DNA of 64,000 nucleotides from NCBI GenBank assembly GCA_001898505.1, contig MKTZ01000016.1:1-64000 (forward strand), read 5' to 3'. A program made the translations under genes and the position numbers. Every line of letters begins with the position of its first letter. Position 1 is the first letter of the stretch. Shown one piece after another: positions 36,479 to 45,279 of the stretch. The notes under the pieces are model-generated. The model was not told the origin of the DNA and did not search any database. It was given only the letters and a program-made list of their open reading frames with translations. The DNA comes from Sphingobacteriales bacterium 50-39 (GTDB lineage: Bacteria > Bacteroidota > Bacteroidia > Chitinophagales > Chitinophagaceae).

Positions 36479-36507
36479 GATCTGTCTGTAACGTATCGCG
36501 ACAGATC
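36479..36507. repeat. Inverted repeat downstream of lon
   Basis: GATCTGTC/GACAGATC (8 bp arms) with a 13-base loop. There is no T run, so it is not a clear intrinsic terminator; an RNA 3' stabilising hairpin is possible. Confidence 0.4.
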
Positions 36508-36562
36508 TACCTTATTAACACGTGTTGAGAGGGAATGGTTCGTTTTTTCCGCCGGTCGGACG

Positions 36563-38965
36563 TCACGCAAGCGCCAATTCCAGCACTTGTTGCATATTTT
36601 TAACAAATGAGAATTTCAATCCCTTGATAAAGCTGGAGTCTATCTCCTGTATATCCTTTTCATTTTGCCAGCAAAGAATGATCTCCCTCAGTCCGGCCCT
36701 CTTGGCGGCCAGCACTTTTTCCTTGATGCCGCCTACGGGTAGCACCTGACCTCTCAGCGTTATCTCTCCCGTCATAGCCAGATAGGGTTTGACCTTTTTG
36801 CCAGTGATGGCGCTGGCAATGGAGCTCATCATGGTGATACCCGCGCTGGGTCCGTCCTTTGGCACGGCGCCTTCGGGCACATGGATATGGATGGTCTTTT
36901 TTGAAAAAAGATCCGGGTCTATATCGTACTTGCGGGCATTGGACTGGAGATAGGTCAGAGCTGTGACAGCACTCTCCTTCATGACGTTGCCCAGATTGCC
37001 GGTCAATTTCAGGTCCCCTTTGCCCTCACTAAGACTGGTCTCCACGAACAGTATGTCCCCGCCGACGTACGTCCAGGCAAGCCCTACGGCTACACCCGGC
37101 ATATTGGCTACCTTATAAAGATCATTGCTGTAGCGCGGCTTGCCGAGTACCTTTTCAATATCGGTGGGTGTAAGCTTTGCCTTCACCTTGCCCTTCATGG
37201 CATACTCCTTTGCCTGGTAGCGCATGATGGAGGCCAGTTGTCTGTCCAGCTCCCGCACGCCGCTCTCCCGGGTATAATCCTGGATAATCTTGCCGAGGAT
37301 ATTGTTGGTAATAGAAAAGTTCAGCTTGTCGACACCATGCGCCTCCTTTTGTTTGGGGACGAGGTGCTGCCGGGCGATCTCCACTTTTTCCTCGATAGCA
37401 TACCCACTTAAGTCTATGATTTCCAGTCTATCCCGAAGGGCCGGCTGTATAGCGGCCAGGTCGTTGGCCGTCGCGACGAAGAGCACCTTGCTCAGATCAT
37501 ACTCCAGCTCCAGGTAGTTGTCATAGAAAGTGTGGTTCTGCTCGGGGTCTAAAACCTCCAGGAGGGCGGAAGAAGGGTCGCCCCTGAAATCTGTGCCTAC
37601 CTTATCTATCTCATCGAGGATCATGACCGGGTTGGAAGACTTGATCTTGCGCAACGACTGGAGTATCCTGCCGGGCATGGCGCCAATATAGGTCTTACGA
37701 TGTCCACGGATCTCGCTTTCATCATGCAGTCCACCCAGGCTGATCCGGACATATTTCCTACCGATGGCAGATGCAATGCTTCTTCCCAAAGAAGTTTTGC
37801 CTATACCGGGAGGGCCCACAAAACAAAGTATGGGGCTCTTCATATCGCCTTTCAGCTTCAGCACAGCGAGGTATTCCAGGATCCTTTCTTTTACCTTATC
37901 CATGCCATAATGATCCTTGTCGAGTATCTTCTTTGCCTTCTTCAGATCATAGGAGTCGTCCGTATAATCCTGCCAGGGCAGCTCCAGCATAAGATCGAGA
38001 TGGTTGTAAACTACGGAATAATCAGGTGTGCTGGGATGCATACGCTCCAAGCGTTCGATGCCTTTTTTGAACATGTCTCTTGCGGAAGCAGGCCATTTTT
38101 TACTCTCCGCCTTTTTCTGCATTTCCTTTACCTCACGTTCATTGGTATCGCCGCCCAGCTCATCCTTGATGCTCTTGAGCTGCTGTTGCAGGAAGTATTC
38201 CCGCTGCTGCTTGTCCAGTTCGGTCTTGGTCTTGTTGGTAAGCTTGTTCTTCAGCTCGGCGAATTGAAGCTCCCTTTGCAGCAGCTGCATCAGCAGATCT
38301 GCCCGGGACTTGATATGATGTATCTCCAGCAGCTGTTGTTTTTCATGCAGCTCAGTATTGAGGTTACTGGAAATAAAATGAATGAGGAAGGATGGGTTTT
38401 CGATGTTCTTCAAAATGATGGAAGCCTCTGAAGGTATATTGGGAGATAGCTGAATGATCTGCGCAGCCAGGTCCTTGATATTGCTCACATAGGCCTCGAA
38501 GTCCTGTTCTTTTGGCGCCTCCTCCTCTTGAAGCAAGACCACCTGCGCCTTGAAATAAGGGTCTTCTGCTGTGACGGCCCCTACCTTAAAACGCCGTTTG
38601 CCCTGTAGAATGACGGTAGTGCCGCCGTCCGGCATCTTGATCATTTTGATAATGCGCGCTACCGTACCTACATCCTCCAGATCGGAGACGGAAGGGTCTT
38701 CGATGTTGCTGTCTTTTTGTGCCAGTACCCCAATAAGCCTGTCAGCCTTATAAGCATCGTTCACCGCCTTGATGCTTTTATCTCTTCCTACAGTGATGGG
38801 CAGGACTACACCGGGGAAGAGTACAGTATTACGTAAAGGGAGTACGGGTAGCTCTTTGGGGATCTCGATATCATGAAGATTTTCGTTATCACTTTCATTC
38901 AAGGGTATGATCGGCATAAAATCCATATCATCGTCGGCACGCATAAATAAGCTCTGTTCTTTCAT
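36563..38965 (-). CDS. lon: ATP-dependent protease Lon (LonA)
   Basis: 800 residues from ATG 38965; a 102-residue in-frame extension to 39271 is rejected because it crosses a repeat-like intergenic stretch and has no family likeness. The N-terminal substrate domain begins LPVLPLRNTVLFPGVVLP; the coiled region contains QREYFLQQQLKSIKDELG; the AAA+ module has Walker A GPPGIGKTSL and GHRKTYIGAMPGRILQ; the protease domain has the nucleophile motif KDGPSAGITM and the downstream catalytic Lys. It degrades misfolded and regulatory proteins in the cytoplasm. Confidence 0.97.
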   Translation of the reverse strand: MKEQSLFMRADDDMDFMPIIPLNESDNENLHDIEIPKELPVLPLRNTVLFPGVVLPITVGRDKSIKAVNDAYKADRLIGVLAQKDSNIEDPSVSDLEDVGTVARIIKMIKMPDGGTTVILQGKRRFKVGAVTAEDPYFKAQVVLLQEEEAPKEQDFEAYVSNIKDLAAQIIQLSPNIPSEASIILKNIENPSFLIHFISSNLNTELHEKQQLLEIHHIKSRADLLMQLLQRELQFAELKNKLTNKTKTELDKQQREYFLQQQLKSIKDELGGDTNEREVKEMQKKAESKKWPASARDMFKKGIERLERMHPSTPDYSVVYNHLDLMLELPWQDYTDDSYDLKKAKKILDKDHYGMDKVKERILEYLAVLKLKGDMKSPILCFVGPPGIGKTSLGRSIASAIGRKYVRISLGGLHDESEIRGHRKTYIGAMPGRILQSLRKIKSSNPVMILDEIDKVGTDFRGDPSSALLEVLDPEQNHTFYDNYLELEYDLSKVLFVATANDLAAIQPALRDRLEIIDLSGYAIEEKVEIARQHLVPKQKEAHGVDKLNFSITNNILGKIIQDYTRESGVRELDRQLASIMRYQAKEYAMKGKVKAKLTPTDIEKVLGKPRYSNDLYKVANMPGVAVGLAWTYVGGDILFVETSLSEGKGDLKLTGNLGNVMKESAVTALTYLQSNARKYDIDPDLFSKKTIHIHVPEGAVPKDGPSAGITMMSSIASAITGKKVKPYLAMTGEITLRGQVLPVGGIKEKVLAAKRAGLREIILCWQNEKDIQEIDSSFIKGLKFSFVKNMQQVLELALA

Positions 38966-39037
38966 ATCAATGACAAAATAGCATCTGTAAGGGAAAATTC
39001 CTACTGTTTTACAAATGAATATACTGGTTTCAACTTT

Positions 39038-39081
39038 CAGGCCAGACCACGGGCCTGGCGCCCGAAGGGCCATAATAAGCG
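39038..39081 (+). repeat. Possible diverged copy of the dispersed hairpin element
   Basis: Upstream of lon, a hairpin CAGGCC/GGCCTG (39038-39057) is followed by GCCC-gaa-GGGC (39060-39070) and CATAATAAGCG. The order matches the element at 40571-40636 (hairpin, short GAA-loop hairpin, ATTAGCG-like tail), but identity is low. Confidence 0.3.
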
Positions 39082-39150
39082 TCTGGGAAATATCCTCAGT
39101 TTGGCCGAACAGGCCGTCAATCCTCAAAAATCTGATAATTAGCCGCCTGA

Positions 39151-39176
39151 AAAAAAATTGGGCCATTCCGGCCCAA
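39151..39176 (-). terminator. Terminator of the first outer-membrane barrel gene
   Basis: A perfect stem TTGGGCC/GGCCCAA (39158-39176) followed on the minus strand by at least seven T, 25 bp after the stop of the gene at 39201. Confidence 0.8.
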
Positions 39177-39200
39177 CTATTGACAAAATGTCTTCTTTCG

Positions 39201-39791
39201 TTAAAAAAAGCGGAAACCGGCATATACCTGAAATCCCTGGTTCTTCCAGCTATTGTCGTTCGTGACGTCATTGATGTTGTTGAGACCGATTACATAACGA
39301 CCGCCGACCACCACGCTGGCGAGGTTCAGCTGCACGCCGCCTACCAGGGAAATATCGCCCTTTTTAAAAGCATTCTGACTATTCTGGACCAGGCTTTGGT
39401 CCTGGTTGAGGAGGATCCCGAACTGGGGCCCGGCCTGAATGCTTATTAATTTCACAGGACGATAGCTAAGTAGAATAGGAAGGCTGAGATAGTTCAGCTT
39501 GCCTTTTATATCGTCGATGCCGTGTGGATAAATGGAGCTGAACTGAGTGCCTGTACGATAGTTGGTCTGGTTCCATAACAGCTCCGGCTGTATGCCCCAT
39601 TTGTCCGTAAAATTGATCTCGGCAAAAGCACCCGCATTATATCCGAACTGAAATCCCTGGTCATAACCCTGACCATCGATCTTGAATATATTAGCGCCTC
39701 CTTTTACTCCTAAATGAACTCCCTGGGCACGGGATTGGATCACAGTAAAGGTTAGCAATAACAGCGAAAGGACAATTGACTTGCTCTTCAT
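39201..39791 (-). CDS. Outer-membrane beta-barrel protein (PorT-like fold)
   Basis: 196 residues with signal peptide (MKSKSIVLSLLLLTFTVIQSRAQ) and repeated amphipathic beta-strands typical of the small 'porin family'/OMP_b-brl_2 barrels: LGVKGGANIFKI, WGIQPELLWNQT, YLSLPILLSYRP, SIQAGPQFGILL, ending in FQVYAGFRFF with terminal Phe. Function unknown; such barrels are numerous in this phylum. It has a paralogue immediately upstream at 39880 with the same strand pattern. Confidence 0.85.
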   Translation of the reverse strand: MKSKSIVLSLLLLTFTVIQSRAQGVHLGVKGGANIFKIDGQGYDQGFQFGYNAGAFAEINFTDKWGIQPELLWNQTNYRTGTQFSSIYPHGIDDIKGKLNYLSLPILLSYRPVKLISIQAGPQFGILLNQDQSLVQNSQNAFKKGDISLVGGVQLNLASVVVGGRYVIGLNNINDVTNDNSWKNQGFQVYAGFRFF

Positions 39792-39879
39792 GTTGAGTGG
39801 TTTTAGATGATTGACTGGTTTGAGAGTAGTGTTTCAACTTATATGCCACGTATTTTAAGAGGAAAATTGTCCACAGACG

Positions 39880-40476
39880 CTATTTCAGCCGATAGCCCAC
39901 GTAGAAATGGAATCCATGATATTTCCACGGGTCGCTTTGCAATGCATTGATCTCCGAAAGCCCTATCGAATACCGCGCGCCGACCTTTACCTTGCCTAAA
40001 TTGAGCTGACCTCCGAATACCAATGACAGATCGCTCTTTTTAAAAGCATCCTTTCCATTTGTCAGCAATCCTGACGTTTGATTGACAAGATAACTGTACT
40101 GTGGCCCTAATAGGATGGATAATTCAGGCGCAGGTTTAAAAGCAAACATAACAGGAAGAGAAATATAATTAAGGTATACGTCCGCGCCACTGACGCCTAA
40201 TCCGGGATATATTTGACTGAAATCCTGGTCTGTCGTAGTCCTGATCTGGTTCCATGTCAGCTCGGGCTGAATGGCCATCATCCTGTTGATGGTATATTCT
40301 CCATATACGCCTGCGCTAAAGGCGGGCTTGAATTTTTCGTCGAAGCTGCGGCCCGTGACCTTATACATATTGGTCCCGGCGACTACGCCAAGATGAAGTT
40401 TTTGAGCATAAGAGGATGCAGTAGCAGTTGTTAACAGTACGAAGGAAATGAGGACGAATTTCATTCTCGGATTCAT
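39880..40476 (-). CDS. Outer-membrane beta-barrel protein, paralogue
   Basis: 198 residues from ATG 40476; ATG 40464 (MKFVLISFVLL) gives a cleaner signal peptide and may be the true start. The strand pattern follows the neighbour closely: LGVVAGTNMYKV, MAIQPELTWNQIRT, YLNYISLPVMFAF, SILLGPQYSYLVNQ, DAFKKSDLSLVFGGQLNLG. The two genes are 88 bp apart, so this is a tandem duplication. There is no visible terminator in the gap. Role unknown. Confidence 0.85.
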   Translation of the reverse strand: MNPRMKFVLISFVLLTTATASSYAQKLHLGVVAGTNMYKVTGRSFDEKFKPAFSAGVYGEYTINRMMAIQPELTWNQIRTTTDQDFSQIYPGLGVSGADVYLNYISLPVMFAFKPAPELSILLGPQYSYLVNQTSGLLTNGKDAFKKSDLSLVFGGQLNLGKVKVGARYSIGLSEINALQSDPWKYHGFHFYVGYRLK

Positions 40477-40570
40477 TGTTGGTGCTGTTTTTTAATTCGT
40501 GTTAAAAATAGTGGTCAATACCTTATAGCTTTGTTAAAATATGTTTAATGGGTCGTTAATTGGTCTTCAC

Positions 40571-40636
40571 AAAAAAGTAGCCCAATTAACGCAATTCGCT
40601 AATGTCTGTCCTTCGGACGAGTTCCTTCCAGGAACT
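40571..40636 (-). repeat. Dispersed structured intergenic element, copy A
   Basis: Read on the minus strand: hairpin AGTTCCT-gga-AGGAACT (40620-40636), hairpin GTCC-gaa-GGAC (40608-40618), AGACATTAGCG (40597-40607), TTGCG, AATTGGGCTA (40578-40587) and a T run. All five parts occur in the same order at 52794-52910. The rest of the 297 bp gap (40477-40773) holds another inverted repeat CCCTAAA/TTTAGGG at 40666-40697 and no gene that I can support. Confidence 0.6.
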
Positions 40637-40773
40637 CCCGGGTCGTTAATAGCTACGTAGGGAAGCCCTAAAACGTTGCCGGCCCGCAAATTTAGGGTCT
40701 TTTGGCAAAGATTGTCAATATATTCTTCGTGTATATATCACCGATATATGCTCCCGCGAGGTAAGATGCGGTA

Positions 40774-42018
40774 TTAAACAAGCTCGATAACGGTGATCTC
40801 CGGCAGGATGCCTACTCTCCCGGGGTAGCCGATAAATCCAAAGCCCCGGTTCACATATAATTTTTGACGTCCTTGTTCATAAAGACCAGCCCATTGTTTG
40901 TAGACATATTGTACAGGGCTCCATTTCAGACCGGGGATCTCCACGCCAAACTGCATCCCGTGCGTATGCCCCGCCAGGGCCAGATCGATGTCGGGATAAT
41001 GAGGCCGCACCTGGGCGTCCCAATGACTGGGATCATGGCTCATGAGTATCTTGAATGGGTATTTCTCCGTACCTGCATATGCTTCGTCCAGCCGGCCGTG
41101 CTTGGGAAACCGGGCCTTGGCGCTCCAGTTCTCGATACCGATAAGAGCTATCTGCTGGCCGCCCTTTTCCAGAACCACATGCTCGTTCATCAGCAAACGC
41201 CAGCCCATATCAGCCTGCAGCTGTTGCAAACGCTGCAGATTGGCTTTTTTCTTTTCAGGGGTCTCCCACCAGATATAATCCCCGTAATCATGGTTCCCCA
41301 GTGTGGAAAATACGCCCATCGGAGCTTTCAGCCGGCTGAATATCTCGATATAGGGGTCCACTTCGGTGGAGATATCATTGACCAGATCGCCCGTAAAAAG
41401 GATGAGGTCAGGCTTTTCCGCCAGCACCCGGTCGATGCCATGGGCCACAGCCTGTGAATTCGACAAGCTACCGGAATGAATATCAGATAGTTGTATGATT
41501 TTCATCCCTTTGAATGCAGGAGGAAGGTTGTCGAATGCCAGAGGTACACGCCGTACCTTGTAGTTATATTTGTTACTATAGCCATAGACGAGGGTGGAAA
41601 AAAGAGCTCCGCCAGCACCAAGTCCCAGCCAGCTGAGGAAGATGCTGCGTGTTATTCCATCCTCGGAAATGGTATCCCCCTCCGTATTGGGAAAGAACAG
41701 CTTGCCGGAAGCCCACTGCACCAGGCGGCGGATATCGTCCAGGAGGAAAAAGACACAGGCAAGCAGCTTGGCAAAAAAAAGCCCCAGGACAGTAGCGAAT
41801 ATATAGGTCCTGACTCGGCGGTATTCCGGATCCCAAAGAAAAGGCAGCAGGGCAAAAATGCCGATGATAAGGATGGATACGGCCCAGTAGCTGCTGAACA
41901 AAATAGCCCTTCCTCTTGCGGATGCACCCTGGCTTATGGTCTTTAACGCCTGAAATATGTAAAGATCCAGTAACAAAAACAATATGATGACGACGGCCAG
42001 AAATCTCTTGTTATGCAT
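40774..42018 (-). CDS. Membrane-anchored metallophosphoesterase (YkuE-like)
   Basis: 414 residues. Four to five hydrophobic segments occupy residues 1-155; the C-terminal 250 residues are a calcineurin-like phosphoesterase with the five motif blocks: IQLSDIHSGS (D-x-H), LFTGDLVND (GD), STLGNHDYGD (GNHD), the His before a long loop (LMSHDPSHW), and LAGHTHGMQFG (GHTH). Relatives hydrolyse phosphodiester bonds in lipids or envelope substrates such as UDP-diacylglucosamine. Substrate here is not known. The gene lies between two intergenic structured elements. Confidence 0.87.
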   Translation of the reverse strand: MHNKRFLAVVIILFLLLDLYIFQALKTISQGASARGRAILFSSYWAVSILIIGIFALLPFLWDPEYRRVRTYIFATVLGLFFAKLLACVFFLLDDIRRLVQWASGKLFFPNTEGDTISEDGITRSIFLSWLGLGAGGALFSTLVYGYSNKYNYKVRRVPLAFDNLPPAFKGMKIIQLSDIHSGSLSNSQAVAHGIDRVLAEKPDLILFTGDLVNDISTEVDPYIEIFSRLKAPMGVFSTLGNHDYGDYIWWETPEKKKANLQRLQQLQADMGWRLLMNEHVVLEKGGQQIALIGIENWSAKARFPKHGRLDEAYAGTEKYPFKILMSHDPSHWDAQVRPHYPDIDLALAGHTHGMQFGVEIPGLKWSPVQYVYKQWAGLYEQGRQKLYVNRGFGFIGYPGRVGILPEITVIELV

Positions 42019-42040
42019 TTGAAGCTCCGTTTTAATTTAA

Positions 42041-42127
42041 GTCTTGAGACCTTCGTCGGAGCTGCTTTGTCACGCTCCTCCTCGGTCGGGACCCATGGTC
42101 CTGGTCGAACCGCTTGCAGCGGTTCCC
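42041..42127 (-). repeat. Dispersed structured intergenic element, copy B
   Basis: Read on the minus strand, it contains hairpin GAACCGCT-gca-AGCGGTTC, hairpin GGACC-atg-GGTCC, then CCCGACCGAGGAGGAG and a stem GGAGC...GCTCC around an 11-base loop GTGACAAAGCA, then CGACGAAGGTCTCAAGAC. Compared with copy C at 52794, loop and linker sequences are nearly the same while stem bases change in compensating pairs (stem 3: GGAGC/GCTCC here, GGACC/GGTCC there). It lacks the AGACATTAGCG tail. It fills the gap between the phosphoesterase and the FMN reductase genes. Confidence 0.65.
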
Positions 42128-42129
42128 GA

Positions 42130-42645
42130 TTATGTTTTTAGAAATTCATCCAGTTGCAGGTTAATGGCCTCCAGGGTCCGGGCATCCGTGATCCCCCCTT
42201 CCGCATTCAGCAGGGTATTGACCACGGAGATGGGTAATTTATTATGATGTACCTTCATTTTTAGGTAATGCAGGATTCCTGTGAGGTGCTCCATGCCCCG
42301 GAGATTGCCGGCCCTGCCCGTGGATACGCCGGTGAGGAGGGCATGTTTGCCCCACCAGCATTTTTCGATGTCGGAAATATCGAACAGGGCCTTCAGAACG
42401 CCAGGGATGCTGCCGTTGTATTCCGGGGAGATAAAGATAAACCGTTCGGTAGGGATAAGTATATCTGCCTCGATGGCTTCATACGCAGGATTCCTCTCCA
42501 GCACATTCAGACCTTCAAGAGATAACAAATTGGCTTCCACCCCTTTTTGAAGTAAAATTCGCTGATATACCTTGGCAACTTTTAAGGTTTTGCTATTAGG
42601 CCGGTTGGTTCCGGATATTATGGTGTACATATTCTGCGTCATCAA
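42130..42645 (-). CDS. NAD(P)H-dependent FMN reductase
   Basis: 171 residues, flavodoxin-like fold. The phosphate loop is SGTNRPNSKTLKVA near residue 11, and the flavin-side loop is FISPEYNGSIPGVLKALFD near residue 72, the SPEYNGS motif of the chromate/azo-type reductase family. It probably reduces FMN, quinones or small electrophiles with NADPH. Start is ATG 42645 or 42630 (MYTIISGTNRP); the latter fits the family better. It is divergent from parA. Confidence 0.88.
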   Translation of the reverse strand: MMTQNMYTIISGTNRPNSKTLKVAKVYQRILLQKGVEANLLSLEGLNVLERNPAYEAIEADILIPTERFIFISPEYNGSIPGVLKALFDISDIEKCWWGKHALLTGVSTGRAGNLRGMEHLTGILHYLKMKVHHNKLPISVVNTLLNAEGGITDARTLEAINLQLDEFLKT

Positions 42646-42692
42646 CAGTAAAGAAAAAGGAAAGTTCTGGGATAAAATGTATTTTCGTGCTT

Positions 42693-42707
42693 CCCCTTCA
42701 AAAGGGG
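42693..42707 (+). promoter_or_regulatory. Small hairpin in the parA leader
   Basis: CCCCTT-caa-AAGGGG, 18 bp before the parA start. It may form in the parA 5' UTR; there is no T run after it, so it is not a terminator. Confidence 0.35.
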
Positions 42708-42725
42708 TAAAGTTACATTATCACT

Positions 42726-43526
42726 ATGGCAAGAACAATCGGAGTCGCAAATCAAAAGGGCGGCGTTGGTAAGACTACTTCGGCTATTAACCTGGCAGCC
42801 AGCTTTGCCGTGCTGGAATTCAAGACCTTATTGGTAGATGCCGACCCACAGGCCAACAGCACCACGGGGGTGGGATTTGACCTGCATAATGTTACGCAAA
42901 GCCTCTATGACTGTATGGTTAACAATGTCCCTGTCAGGGACGTTATCCTGAAGTCAGAGATACCCCACCTGGATGTCGTACCCTCTCACATCGACCTTGT
43001 AGGCGCAGAGATAGAGATGATCAATTACCCTAACCGCGAGCTGGTCCTGAAAGGCATCCTGGAGCCGGTACGAGAGAACTATGATTTTATCATCATCGAC
43101 TGCAGCCCCTCGCTGGGTCTGATCACGGTGAATGCCCTGACGGCATCCGACTCGGTCATCGTACCGGTGCAGACGGAATTCTTTGCATTGGAAGGGCTTG
43201 GCAAGCTGCTCAATACCATCAAGATCGTTCAGAGCAGGCTCAATCCGGACCTGGCCATCGAAGGCATCCTGATGACCATGTATGACGGCCGGCTGCGTCT
43301 GTGCAACCAGGTTGTCAGCGAAGTACGCAAACATTTTGACGAAATCGTTTTTAATACCATCATCCACCGTAATACGAAGATCAGCGAGGCTCCCAGCGTA
43401 GGCAAGCCCGTGATCCTGTATGACGCTTTCAGCAAGGGCTCCGTCAATTATCTCAACCTGGCAAAGGAGATCCTGCAGAAGAATAATATGACAAAGCTCA
43501 AGCAAGAGGAGAGGATCTTAGAATAA
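42726..43526 (+). CDS. parA: Chromosome-partitioning ATPase ParA (Soj)
   Basis: 266 residues, Walker-type deviant ATPase. The deviant Walker A motif is KGGVGKTTSAINLA near residue 11, DADPQANST follows near 40, and IIIDCSPSLGLITVNAL near 122 is the Walker B region. It lacks an N-terminal DNA-binding extension, so it is the chromosomal rather than the plasmid type Ia form. It acts with ParB, encoded 9 bp downstream, to segregate the origin region. The order parA-parB-DUF5683-dapB is usual for Bacteroidota chromosomes. Confidence 0.96.
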   Translation: MARTIGVANQKGGVGKTTSAINLAASFAVLEFKTLLVDADPQANSTTGVGFDLHNVTQSLYDCMVNNVPVRDVILKSEIPHLDVVPSHIDLVGAEIEMINYPNRELVLKGILEPVRENYDFIIIDCSPSLGLITVNALTASDSVIVPVQTEFFALEGLGKLLNTIKIVQSRLNPDLAIEGILMTMYDGRLRLCNQVVSEVRKHFDEIVFNTIIHRNTKISEAPSVGKPVILYDAFSKGSVNYLNLAKEILQKNNMTKLKQEERILE

Positions 43527-43535
43527 AATACAATT

Positions 43536-44456
43536 ATGACCACCCCAAATAAAAAAGGGGATGCTCTGGGCAAGGGCATCCGATCGCTGTTACAAAGTAT
43601 TGATGCAGACCTGAAGACCACTTCGGGTGAATTGAAGTCCTCCGTTGTCGAGGCAGTGACGAACATGCTGCGTATCCCGCTGGATCAGATAGAGACCAAT
43701 CCCCGTCAGCCCCGTCACGACTTTGATGAGCAGGCGCTGCAGGAACTGGCCCATTCCATAAAGCTGCACGATATCATCCAGCCTATCACCGTATCAAAGC
43801 TGCCTTCCGGTAAATACCGTCTCATCTCGGGTGAACGCCGCTTCCGCGCCGCCAAGATCGCTGTGTTAAAGGATATTCCTGCCTATGTACGCCAGGCCGA
43901 TGACCAGCAGCTGCTGGAGCTGGCATTGCTGGAGAACCTTCAGCGTGAGGATCTCAACGCAATGGAAATAGCCCTTAGCTACAAGCGGATGATGGAAGAG
44001 CTGAACTACACACAGGAACAGGTAGCCGAAAGGATGGGAAAAGAGCGGAGCACGGTCGCCAATTATATCCGTCTGCTAAAGCTCCCCCCCGACATACAGG
44101 TAGCCGTACGCAGCAATCAGCTGTCTATGGGACACGCCCGCGCGCTCATCAATGTAGATACAATTGACAAACAATTATATCTTTTTAACGAGATAAAGAA
44201 CAAAGGCCTTTCCGTAAGACAAACCGAAGAGCTGGTACGCCGGCTGTATAAAGAGGGGAACCCCGCTGTTAAAAATTCGGTAAAACCCACGTTACCAGAG
44301 GCTTTCAAGAGAATTGAAGATAACTTAGCGTCACATTTCAGCACCCGGGTAAAACTCAATCACAACAAAAAAGGGGAAGGCAGTATCTCCATCGAGTATT
44401 ACTCTCTCCAGGAATTGAACAAATTGCTGGATCAATTGGGGATCGCCGTCAATTGA
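43536..44456 (+). CDS. parB: Chromosome-partitioning protein ParB (Spo0J)
   Basis: 306 residues. The N-terminal CTPase domain has IETNPRQPRHDF and the arginine box SGERRFRAAK near residue 93; the central helix-turn-helix includes YTQEQVAERMGKERSTVANY; the C-terminal dimerisation domain closes the protein (SIEYYSLQELNKLL). It binds parS sites and spreads as a CTP-dependent clamp. No clear full parS site was found in the window by eye. Confidence 0.96.
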   Translation: MTTPNKKGDALGKGIRSLLQSIDADLKTTSGELKSSVVEAVTNMLRIPLDQIETNPRQPRHDFDEQALQELAHSIKLHDIIQPITVSKLPSGKYRLISGERRFRAAKIAVLKDIPAYVRQADDQQLLELALLENLQREDLNAMEIALSYKRMMEELNYTQEQVAERMGKERSTVANYIRLLKLPPDIQVAVRSNQLSMGHARALINVDTIDKQLYLFNEIKNKGLSVRQTEELVRRLYKEGNPAVKNSVKPTLPEAFKRIEDNLASHFSTRVKLNHNKKGEGSISIEYYSLQELNKLLDQLGIAVN

Positions 44457-44486
44457 CAGTGACTGGAATTTAAGCACACTCCACGC

Positions 44487-45230
44487 ATGAAGACGGTTGG
44501 ACATTTTCTTACGGTCTGTTTCCTGTTATGGCTGCAAAACATCTGTCATGGCCAGGTGAAAAAAGACACGTTACCGCCCTATATCAAAGGTAAGGTAGTG
44601 TTGGGGGACTTGGATACCCTGCCGCCAAAAGCAGATTCCTTAAGAGGCGGGAACAGCAAAAAAGCAAAGACCGCTCATCGCATAGAGAGGGACTCTACCG
44701 GGCGGCCTAAACACGACCCTCACAAGGCTACGCTGTATTCCGCTTTTTGTCCCGGTCTGGGTCAGATATACAACCATAAGTACTGGAAGCTGCCGTTGGT
44801 CTATGCGGCGGTGGGTATACCGGCCTATACCTATTTCTACAACAGGGATTGGTATAAGAAATGCCAGTATGCCCTTGCGGTGGTCCTCAGCGGTACTCAA
44901 AACACAGACAGCATAAACAAGGTCGATCCCAAGCTAAAGACTTTTCTGACCCCAGGCGGTGAAAGCTCTCTCCGAAGCTACCGCAATGAGTTCAGGAAGG
45001 ACCAAGACTATTCCGTCATCTTTTTCCTCCTCTTCTGGGGGCTTCAGATCGTGGATGCCACCGTGGATGCGCATTTGATGAACTTCGATATCAGCCCTGA
45101 CCTGAGCATGCACATTGAGCAGGGTTCCGGCAATCGGAACGCGCTTTTGTCGTATGGTTCGAGTCCTGCTGGTGTCAGTCTTGTCTTCGACCTTCACAAA
45201 CCAAGATACAAGCGGATCTCACTGCCATGA
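44487..45230 (+). CDS. DUF5683 domain membrane protein
   Basis: 247 residues. Signal peptide (LTVCFLLWLQNICHG), a charged linker, then PHKATLYSAFCPGLGQIYNHKYWKLP, the DUF5683 signature with the CPGLGQIYN motif next to membrane segments (LVYAAVGIPAYTYFY, IFFLLFWGLQIVDATVDA). The motif resembles TM2-like small membrane domains. No function is known. Its place between parB and dapB is conserved in the phylum. Confidence 0.88.
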   Translation: MKTVGHFLTVCFLLWLQNICHGQVKKDTLPPYIKGKVVLGDLDTLPPKADSLRGGNSKKAKTAHRIERDSTGRPKHDPHKATLYSAFCPGLGQIYNHKYWKLPLVYAAVGIPAYTYFYNRDWYKKCQYALAVVLSGTQNTDSINKVDPKLKTFLTPGGESSLRSYRNEFRKDQDYSVIFFLLFWGLQIVDATVDAHLMNFDISPDLSMHIEQGSGNRNALLSYGSSPAGVSLVFDLHKPRYKRISLP

Positions 45231-45252
45231 TGGCGGTTCCAGCAAAAAAATG

Positions 45253-45260
45253 TAGGTTTG
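45253..45260 (+). promoter_or_regulatory. -7 promoter element of dapB
   Basis: TAGGTTTG matches TAnnTTTG and lies 19 bp before the dapB ATG at 45280. Confidence 0.45.
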
Positions 45261-45279
45261 GCAAAATTTTTTCAATACA

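Noticed and set aside
36517-36526. Palindrome AACACGTGTT downstream of lon, considered as parS
   Set aside because: The flanks do not fit the parS consensus beyond the CACGTG core.
38966-39271. 102-residue N-terminal extension of Lon
   Set aside because: It has no family support, covers hairpins and a terminator, and overlaps the neighbouring barrel gene; ATG 38965 gives the normal Lon length.
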